Shown piece by piece: positions 58,425 through 64,000 of a DNA stretch of 64,000 nt. Numbering within the stretch: position 1 is the stretch's first letter; each line of letters begins with the position of its first letter. The position numbers were made by a program, and so were the translations under genes. The stretch is from positions 62,001 through 126,000 of the forward strand of contig NZ_JABMCJ010000078.1 in assembly GCF_013359755.1 (NCBI RefSeq), read 5' to 3'. The notes under the pieces were generated by a model that saw only the letters and a list, made by a program, of their open reading frames with translations, did no database searches and was not told the origin of the DNA. This DNA is from Tardiphaga robiniae. Its GTDB lineage: Bacteria > Pseudomonadota > Alphaproteobacteria > Rhizobiales > Xanthobacteraceae.

Positions 58425-58995
58425 ATCGATAAATTGTCGATAGGTTGACGTGCGCAGGAAGATTCGGGCTGGGTCTGTAAAATTATTTAAACCACCGGCG
58501 TCCCGGATTCATAAGCGACCGTCGATGATTGCGCCTGTGATTGATGGCAGAATGCAGCGTTTACTCTTGTGCAAATCATATCGGCCTAATCGACACAATT
58601 CTCACACCAAGGCACAGCGGGATCGCAATTGTCTATGCCGGAGGGATCCAAATTATCTTACGGCGCACCTGTTTCGCGGGATACTGTAGCGTAGGGGTGC
58701 CACATGAATTGTATCGAGCGATACTCTCTGGTTCAGCTCGTGGGGATGCATTCAATAAACGACCTTATGTCGTCGATGGACACAGGGATGAGGTCTTGTC
58801 GCGGCGCGGGAGCAACGTCAACTCCATCGGAGGTGATATATCCGCAAGTGGCGGCGGCAAACCCGCAAGAAACTGAGAGCTGGTTCCGGAATAAAAATGG
58901 ATGGTCGACCATGTCGTGGAGAGTGCGGCTTTGCGCCAGAAGCGGTCATGTGGAGATCCAAAGACAGCGGAATTTCGCGAAGTCTTGCATAAAAG
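58425..58995. other. Decayed border region of the EPS locus
   Basis: 571 bases without an intact gene, containing the fragment at 58830-58930. Plus-strand frames crossing it (58541-58876, 58704-59009) have no independent support. It separates the low-GC EPS region from the ureide operon. Confidence 0.4.
58830..58930 (-). pseudogene. Fragment of the EPS-associated exported domain
   Basis: On the minus strand this reads LSTTWSTIHFYSGTSSQFLA, then GLPPPLADISPP. It aligns directly with LSTQWTTLGFYSSTTAQFQA plus DLPPPL of the protein at 30453-32420, and with LSTQWSTLRFYSTSNDDLWA plus DPPPPL of the protein at 28861-29955. Only about 30 codons match; the sequence before LSTTW does not. It is the relic of a third copy, about 26-30 kb away and in opposite orientation. 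Confidence 0.65.
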
Positions 58996-59814
58996 GTGAC
59001 ACCAATTGAGAATGGATGGCTCATCCAGAGCTTCGGCTCGGCCAGCGGCGAGAACGTACCGTACGTCTACCGATATGGCGGCATTTCTATCCAATCGTCG
59101 AAAGCAACGTCCGTGCCCTCTGTCAACAAAGCAAAGAAATCAACCAGCAAACGCCCGTCACGGACCAATGGCAGCATAACAGACGCAACCTATTTGAAGC
59201 TGCACAACCTGATCGAGTCGCGACAGCTGCAGCCCGGCGAGGTGATCGAAGAGCGCCGCCTTGCACTGCGGCTGAAAGTCTCGCGGACACCGCTGCGGGC
59301 AGGCATCAGCCGGTTGCTGGGCGAAGGCCGGCTCGAGCAATTGTCCAACGGCACTGTGGTGGTTCGCACAATCGAGATGGCGGAATTGCTCGAATTGGTC
59401 CATCTCCGCATGGTGCTGGAGAGCGAAGCGACGTTCATTGCGGCGACCCGCATCGCGCTGGATATCCTTGCACCGATCAGGGCTGCGCTGGAGAAGATCA
59501 TTGCTGCGTCGACGGTGTCCGGGACAGCTCACTGGACTCTCGACGATGAAATTCATGATCAGATCGCGCGGCATTGCGGCAATCGCTCGCTTGAGAAACT
59601 GATTGGAGAAATCCGGCAGAAGATCCGGATGTGCAATGTGGAGCGCAACCCTGGCCGGCTGCTGCCCGCCACCCGCGAGCATCTTGCGATTATCGATGCC
59701 ATCATCGATCGTGATGCCGCCGCAGCCCGTCAGGCGATGATCCTGCATCTCACTAATGTGCGGCAAGGATTGCTCGAACGGTTCGGGATCTTCCTGCCCG
59801 AGCCTCACGGCTAG
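58996..59814 (+). CDS. GntR-family transcriptional regulator (FCD type)
   Basis: 272 residues from a GTG at 58996; other in-frame GTG codons downstream (for example near 59112) may be the real start, since the first 50 residues are not family-like. The winged helix reads ATYLKLHNLIESRQLQPGEV, IEERRLALRLKVSRTPLRAG and ISRLLGEGRLEQLSNGTVVV. The FCD effector domain follows with ELLELVHLRMVLESEATFIA, LDDEIHDQIARHCGNRSLEK and REHLAIIDAIIDRDAAAARQ, whose Asp and His residues usually bind a metal and a small carboxylate. It probably controls the ureide genes downstream on the same strand. Confidence 0.85.
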   Translation: MTPIENGWLIQSFGSASGENVPYVYRYGGISIQSSKATSVPSVNKAKKSTSKRPSRTNGSITDATYLKLHNLIESRQLQPGEVIEERRLALRLKVSRTPLRAGISRLLGEGRLEQLSNGTVVVRTIEMAELLELVHLRMVLESEATFIAATRIALDILAPIRAALEKIIAASTVSGTAHWTLDDEIHDQIARHCGNRSLEKLIGEIRQKIRMCNVERNPGRLLPATREHLAIIDAIIDRDAAAARQAMILHLTNVRQGLLERFGIFLPEPHG

Positions 59815-60013
59815 GCCACGATTAGGCAAATCCCTGCAGGTTGCATGTCCGAAAATTCTGCAGCTGCCCGCAATTTTGTCGGACTCCGTCCAAATTTAAC
59901 GCAGCTTCCCGAACTTCGCAGCTTGACTGAAATCAGCATGGGCGGTTCACTGGTATACCATTGGAATATCGAGCCGCTTCGCAGCAGGCCGACTAACCAG
60001 ATGTCCCGCCTGA

Positions 60014-60523
60014 ATGACGCCGAACCACACTGCTTCCCATACCGTCGCGGCCGAATCGCTGTCCCCGGCCGCCTTTGCCGCCTTCGGCGATGTAGCCGAG
60101 CGACCGATCGACGCGCGCCGGCGTTATCTTCCGACATCGGACGGTCGCGCCGAGGACGCCGCCATCTTTTCTTTCTGGATCAGCAGCGCCGCCAGGCTTG
60201 GTAGTCTGCCCCTGCCAATCACGACGCTGGAGCGTCATCCGTTCTCCGCCCAGACCTTCGTACCGCTCGGCAGCAGCCAATACCTGGCGATCGTGTGCCA
60301 TGCCGACCCGGATGGCCTGCCTGATGTGGCCACCCTGCGTTGCTTCATCGCCGGAGCGCATCAAAGCGTCACCTTCGCCCGCAATGTCTGGCATCATCCC
60401 ATGACCGTTCTCGGCGCGGCCATGGAATTCGCTGTCGCCATGGGCATGACCGGCCGGCAGGACGACGACGTGTTCGTCGATATCGCTGGCGACGTTCGCG
60501 CCGTGATGCCGCAGAGCGCATAG
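60014..60523 (+). CDS. allA: Ureidoglycolate lyase
   Basis: 169 residues, normal for AllA (160-170). AESLSPAAFAAFGDVAERPI at the start, then FSFWISSAARLGSLPLPITT, LERHPFSAQTFVPLGSSQYL, IVCHADPDGLPDVATLRCFI and FARNVWHHPMTVLGAAMEFA. ERHPFSAQTFVP and GVTFARNVWHHP-type motifs (here SVTFARNVWHHP) hold the cupin active site. It splits ureidoglycolate into glyoxylate and urea. It is followed 11 bases later by the allantoinase-like gene, so the two act in one ureide pathway. Confidence 0.92.
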   Translation: MTPNHTASHTVAAESLSPAAFAAFGDVAERPIDARRRYLPTSDGRAEDAAIFSFWISSAARLGSLPLPITTLERHPFSAQTFVPLGSSQYLAIVCHADPDGLPDVATLRCFIAGAHQSVTFARNVWHHPMTVLGAAMEFAVAMGMTGRQDDDVFVDIAGDVRAVMPQSA

Positions 60524-60534
60524 GGATCACAACG

Positions 60535-61446
60535 ATGCCGCATGATGATCACCTCGCCCGCGACTTCGTCGGCTACGGCCGCACCCCGCCGCATCCGCAG
60601 TGGCCGGGCGCAGCAAGAATCGCGCTCAACTTCTGCATCAACTACGAAGAAGGCTCCGAGCCGTCGTTCGCCGATGGCGACGGCGTCACCGAAACGGCCC
60701 TGACCGAAGGCGGCGGCGGCGGCTTCGAGGGCCGCGACCTCGCTGCCGAGTCGATGTTCGAATATGGCAGCCGCATAGGCTTCTGGCGCGTGCTGCGCCT
60801 TCTGTCCGAGCGCGGCATGATCGCCACCGTCATGGGCTGCGCGCTGGCGTTGGAACGCAACAACGAGGCCTGCGCCGCCATTCGCGAATACGGCTACGAC
60901 GTCTGCGCTCATGGCTGGCGCTGGGAGCGGCATCCGTTGCTGTCCGAGGCCGACGAGCGCGAGCGCATTCGCAAGACCGTCGAGAGCCTCAGGCGCACCA
61001 CCGGCGAGCGTCCGCTCGGCTGGTATTGCCGCTATGGGCCGAGCGTGAACACGCGGCGCCTCGTGGTCGAGGAAGGCGGTTTCCTCTACGACTCCGACGC
61101 CTATAACGACGAATTGCCGTACTGGACACGTGTGCTCGGCAAGCCGCATCTCGTGGTGCCTTACGGCCTTGCCAACAACGACGCAAAGTTCAGCCGCGGC
61201 GCGATGGCAACGGCGGATGATTTCTTCGTCTATCTGCGCGATGCCTTCGACATGCTCTACGCGGAAGGCGCCACCGCGCCGAAGATGATGTCGGTCGGAC
61301 TGCACACCCGCCTGATCGGCCATCCCGGCCGCGCCGCCGGCCTGCAGCGCTTCCTCGATCACGTCGCCAAGCACGACAACACCTGGGTCTGCCGGCGCGG
61401 CGACATCGCCCGTCACTGGCAGGCCACTCATCCCCCCACGCCCTGA
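60535..61446 (+). CDS. puuE: Polysaccharide-deacetylase-fold allantoinase (PuuE type)
   Basis: 303 residues from the ATG at 60535; the frame extends upstream over the allA gene but that part is a shadow. RDFVGYGRTPPHPQWPGAAR, IALNFCINYEEGSEPSFADG, FEYGSRIGFWRVLRLLSERG and GYDVCAHGWRWERHPLLSEA follow the PuuE pattern closely. The NodB-like barrel keeps the His of AHGWRWE. PuuE hydrolyses allantoin to allantoate without the classical metallo-amidohydrolase fold. Its partner AllA is encoded upstream, and a transporter downstream could import the ureide. Confidence 0.88.
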   Translation: MPHDDHLARDFVGYGRTPPHPQWPGAARIALNFCINYEEGSEPSFADGDGVTETALTEGGGGGFEGRDLAAESMFEYGSRIGFWRVLRLLSERGMIATVMGCALALERNNEACAAIREYGYDVCAHGWRWERHPLLSEADERERIRKTVESLRRTTGERPLGWYCRYGPSVNTRRLVVEEGGFLYDSDAYNDELPYWTRVLGKPHLVVPYGLANNDAKFSRGAMATADDFFVYLRDAFDMLYAEGATAPKMMSVGLHTRLIGHPGRAAGLQRFLDHVAKHDNTWVCRRGDIARHWQATHPPTP

Positions 61447-61480
61447 TCTCCACCACATCCGCACCCGAAAGGACGTCCCC

Positions 61481-62344
61481 ATGAGACTGAAACCCACGGA
61501 TTGGCTGTTCGCGCTGATGCTGTCGACTGCGGTATTCGCCGGCGGCGCCAGCGCGCAGCAAGCCGATCATCCCTCCGACAAACCAATGGTGGTCGCGTCC
61601 GACTTCGGCGTCGCGCCATGGATGGTGCGCGGCCCCAACGGCCCCGAGGGTTTCGGTGCGGACCTGATCAACGAGATCGGTAAAGATCTCGGCCGCCCGA
61701 AGGTCGAGATCGTCGACATCAATTTCTCCGGCCTATTCGCGGCGCTGTTCGCCAAGCGCGCCGAATTCCTCGTCAACCCGCTCAACCTCACTGCCGAACG
61801 CTCCGAGCGCATGCTCTATACCGAGCCGCTATTCTCCACCGGCAACGGCTTCATCGTCCGCGCCGCCGACGAGATGAAGGGCTTCGAGGATCTCAAGGGC
61901 AAGGCCGTCGCCGTCAACCGCGGCACCATCTCGGATACCTGGGCCACCACCAATGCCGAGAAATACGGCTTCGAAGTGCAGCGCTACGATGTATTCCCCG
62001 ACACGGTACAGGCCGTGCTGACGCGCCGCGCCTTCACAGCGCTAAATGAGATCCCGACGACCGTCTATGCCGCCAGCCAGAACAAGGCGATCAAGGTCGG
62101 TTTCAAGGACTTCAACGGGCGAAACTTCGCCTATGCATTCCGCCTGGAAGATACTGAGTATCGCAACAAGGTCGAGGCAGTCATCGAATGCATGAAGTTG
62201 GACGGCCGCCTGCGCAAGCTGCACGAGAAATGGTATGGCGCAACGCCCGATGCCGGCTCGGCCATCGACACTGTGTATTTCGGCTATGGTCCTCCCGGCT
62301 TCAAGGGTTTCGAGCCCACCTCGCACGTTCCGGCGTGCAAGTAG
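61481..62344 (+). CDS. Amino-acid-type ABC transporter substrate-binding protein (family 3)
   Basis: 287 residues with a Sec signal peptide (LFALMLSTAVFAGGASAQQ, cleavage after ASA). VVASDFGVAPWMVRGPNGPE, GFGADLINEIGKDLGRPKVE, FAALFAKRAEFLVNPLNLTA and RMLYTEPLFSTGNGFIVRAA are standard SBP_bac_3 segments, and KAVAVNRGTISDTWATTNAE is the ligand loop. GAAAGGACG precedes the ATG. It is 34 bases after the allantoinase gene and 75 bases before two permeases, so the ligand may be allantoin, allantoate or a related ureide (inference). Confidence 0.9.
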   Translation: MRLKPTDWLFALMLSTAVFAGGASAQQADHPSDKPMVVASDFGVAPWMVRGPNGPEGFGADLINEIGKDLGRPKVEIVDINFSGLFAALFAKRAEFLVNPLNLTAERSERMLYTEPLFSTGNGFIVRAADEMKGFEDLKGKAVAVNRGTISDTWATTNAEKYGFEVQRYDVFPDTVQAVLTRRAFTALNEIPTTVYAASQNKAIKVGFKDFNGRNFAYAFRLEDTEYRNKVEAVIECMKLDGRLRKLHEKWYGATPDAGSAIDTVYFGYGPPGFKGFEPTSHVPACK

Positions 62345-62419
62345 CACGCTTGCTCTGACAAGATAGCTGCGAACACCGGACCGGCCCGAGCCGGTCCGAC
62401 CGCGGTTGATGGACACCCG

Positions 62420-63091
62420 ATGGAGCGGATAGTCGAATACTACTTCAATGCAGAAGTCATCGCGGGCGCCTTCCCCCAGGTGCTCGCGGGCTTTCGGACG
62501 ACGGTCATCGTATCGCTTTTGATTATTTTCTGCGGCACGCTGTTCGGCCTGTTGCTGGCACTGCTGCGCTGCGCCAACCTGCGTCCCGTCAATTTCATCA
62601 TCACCGCTTATGTCGACGTGCTGCGCACGCTGCCGCAGCTGGTCGTGATCGTCTTCATCTATTTTGGCCTGCCTTATCTGGGCCCGACGCTGTCCCCCTT
62701 CGCAACCACTGTGCTGGCGCTCGGCATGGTGCTGTCGGCCTTTTCCACCGAGATCTTCTGGTCCGCGATCATGGCACTGCCGCGCGGGCAATGGGATGCC
62801 GCGAGCGCGCTCGGCTTCAGCCGGCTGCGGACACTGGTCACCATCATCCTGCCGCAGGCCATTCGCCTCGCGATCCCGCTTCTGACCAACCGCGCCATCT
62901 CCATCAGCAAGGGCACGGCGCTCGGCACCGCCGTATCGCTCCCGGAAACGCTCGGACAGGCGCAAAGCGTGATGGCGCTGGTCGCCAATCCCTCGCCGCT
63001 GACGCTGGCCGCGGCGTTCTACCTCACCTTCTTCCTACCGCTGGTGATCGCCAGCCGGTGGATCGAATATCGCTACAGCACGGGGCGTTGA
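62420..63091 (+). CDS. Amino-acid-type ABC transporter permease
   Basis: 223 residues with five hydrophobic spans. VLAGFRTTVIVSLLIIFCGT, VDVLRTLPQLVVIVFIYFGL, and the EAA loop PRGQWDAASALGFSRLRTLV with ITIILPQAIRLAIPLLTNRA identify the HisM/GlnP family. It pairs with the next permease, 9 bases downstream, and the binding protein upstream. No ATPase gene is reached before the window ends, although it may follow further right. Confidence 0.9.
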   Translation: MERIVEYYFNAEVIAGAFPQVLAGFRTTVIVSLLIIFCGTLFGLLLALLRCANLRPVNFIITAYVDVLRTLPQLVVIVFIYFGLPYLGPTLSPFATTVLALGMVLSAFSTEIFWSAIMALPRGQWDAASALGFSRLRTLVTIILPQAIRLAIPLLTNRAISISKGTALGTAVSLPETLGQAQSVMALVANPSPLTLAAAFYLTFFLPLVIASRWIEYRYSTGR

Positions 63092-63100
63092 GCGGATCGC

Positions 63101-63772
63101 ATGCAGGATTTCCTGGACAATTTCGCCAACTGGGAGTCGCTGTTGCGGGTCTATCCGCTGCTGCTGCAGGGGCTGATCTATACAGTCTGGCTCGCGGTGG
63201 TGGCGCTGCCGCTCGGCATTCTCGCCGGCCTCGCCATCGCGGTGCTCTACAGCTTCAAGAACCGCTGGGTGAATATCGCACTGCTGATCTATATCGACCT
63301 GTTCAGGTCGTTTCCCGTCGTGGTGCTGCTGATCCTGATCTTCTACGGCATGCCGTTTCTGGGCCTGACGCTCGGCAGCTTCACCGCAGCCGTGCTGGCC
63401 ATCGTGCTCAACAATTCCGGCTACTATGGCGAGATCTTCCGTGCCGGCATCCTGTCCGTGCCCCACGGCCAGACCGAGGCTGCCCGGGCGCTCGGTTTCA
63501 AGCCGCTGCATGTGGTGTTCTCCATCGTGCTGCCGCAGGCGATCCGCAACGTGCTGGCGCCGCTCGCCAGCAATTCGCTGGAACTCGTCAAGGCGACACC
63601 AATTGCCGCCTTGGTCGCGCTGCCTGAACTGCTGCGCTCAGCCCGCGTCGCCCAGGAGCAGACCTACAACCCGACGCCGCTAATGGCGGCCGCGGTGATC
63701 TTCTTCGTCATCCTTTATCCGTTCGCGCGCTGGGTGGCGCGGCTGGAACGGCAAGCACTGAAAGCCCGCTGA
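63101..63772 (+). CDS. Amino-acid-type ABC transporter permease
   Basis: 223 residues of the same family: YPLLLQGLIYTVWLAVVALP, YIDLFRSFPVVVLLILIFYG, and an EAA loop VPHGQTEAARALGFKPLHVV followed by IVLPQAIRNVLAPLASNSLE. Equal length and similar layout to its neighbour indicate a heterodimer derived from duplication. The stop codon and the next ATG are one base apart, so the downstream SDR gene belongs to the same operon. Confidence 0.9.
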   Translation: MQDFLDNFANWESLLRVYPLLLQGLIYTVWLAVVALPLGILAGLAIAVLYSFKNRWVNIALLIYIDLFRSFPVVVLLILIFYGMPFLGLTLGSFTAAVLAIVLNNSGYYGEIFRAGILSVPHGQTEAARALGFKPLHVVFSIVLPQAIRNVLAPLASNSLELVKATPIAALVALPELLRSARVAQEQTYNPTPLMAAAVIFFVILYPFARWVARLERQALKAR

Positions 63773-63773
63773 C

Positions 63774-64000
63774 ATGGCCACACTGATCACCGGCGGCAGC
63801 GGTTTCATCGGGCTCGCGCTCGCCGAACGCCTGATCGCCGACGGCGAGACCGTTATCTTGTTCGACCTCTCAGCCCCCGGCCACGACATGCTGATGCGCG
63901 CCGAGCTTGCCCGCGCTACGCTGGTCACCGGCGATGTCACAAGCGCCGACGACGTCGACCGCGCGTTGAACACGGCCGACATCGACCGCGTGGTCCACAC
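63774..64000 (+). CDS. NAD-dependent epimerase/dehydratase (SDR), N-terminal part
   Basis: The first 75 codons before the right edge: MATLITGGSGFIGLALAERL with G-G-S-G-F-I-G for NAD binding, then ILFDLSAPGHDM with an acidic residue after strand 2, favouring NAD over NADP, and GDVTSADDVDRALNTADIDR. The gene continues past the window. It overlaps the transport operon closely, so it may act on the imported compound or its product. Confidence 0.85.
   Translation, partial: MATLITGGSGFIGLALAERLIADGETVILFDLSAPGHDMLMRAELARATLVTGDVTSADDVDRALNTADIDRVVH

Overview
The window looks like the chromosome of an alphaproteobacterium, most likely in the Nitrobacteraceae (the Bradyrhizobium / Rhodopseudomonas / Tardiphaga group). 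This placement is inferred from the GC-rich coding style, the crowded organosulfur gene set, the Tat/Sec leader style and one short protein type (MLAEKFFLVLE...) that I associate with that family. No database search was possible. I saw no rRNA, tRNA, CRISPR array or intact insertion sequence.

Region 1 (1-20.4 kb) is an organosulfur scavenging cluster. It holds five luciferase-like (LLM) FMN-dependent monooxygenases: the SsuD tail at 2-310, 370-1761, 7968-9305, 10926-11999 and 19363-20433. It also holds a complete aliphatic sulfonate ABC transporter (ssuC, ssuB, ssuA), a family-5 (Dpp/Opp-type) ABC importer operon with a fused double ATPase, an SfnB/DszC-like flavoprotein, a MetQ-type binding protein, a CmcJ/NvfI-type oxygenase, a small serine hydrolase and an EpsC-type serine acetyltransferase. 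Together they can import sulfonates, sulfones or thio-compounds, release sulfite or simple sulfur species by flavin oxygenation, and feed the sulfur into cysteine. No NAD(P)H:FMN reductase is visible, so reduced flavin must be supplied from elsewhere. Very short membrane proteins are scattered between these genes.

Region 2 (20.4-24.5 kb) is sparse: AT-rich palindromic DNA, a CYTH-CHAD protein and short hypothetical genes.

Region 3 (24.5-57.3 kb) is an exopolysaccharide (EPS) locus. It contains an acyltransferase, a Wzz/GumC-like chain-length protein, three glycosyltransferases, GalE, a Wzy-like polymerase/ligase, a radical SAM/SPASM protein, a WcaJ-type priming transferase, a Wzx-like flippase, and a probable CDP-branched-sugar pathway (rfbF, SDR, C-methyltransferase, RfbC-like epimerase, DUF4910 protein, class III aminotransferase). 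A Crp/Fnr protein and a LuxR-type response regulator are embedded. The locus also encodes a type I secretion pair and two related exported proteins sharing an unrecognised domain of about 220 residues. The most unusual gene is the HlyD-type adaptor at 42030-44009: its cytoplasmic N-terminus carries a second copy of the C39-peptidase-like domain that starts the partner ABC exporter. Perfect TTGAC-N4-GTCAA palindromes lie in front of three EPS transcription units and near matches lie in front of others, suggesting one Crp/Fnr regulon.

Region 4 (57.3-64 kb) starts with a decayed stretch that includes a fragment of the exported-protein domain on the opposite strand. It continues with a GntR regulator, ureidoglycolate lyase (AllA), a PuuE-type allantoinase, a polar amino-acid-type ABC importer (binding protein and two permeases) and the start of an SDR gene, probably an allantoin/ureide utilisation operon.
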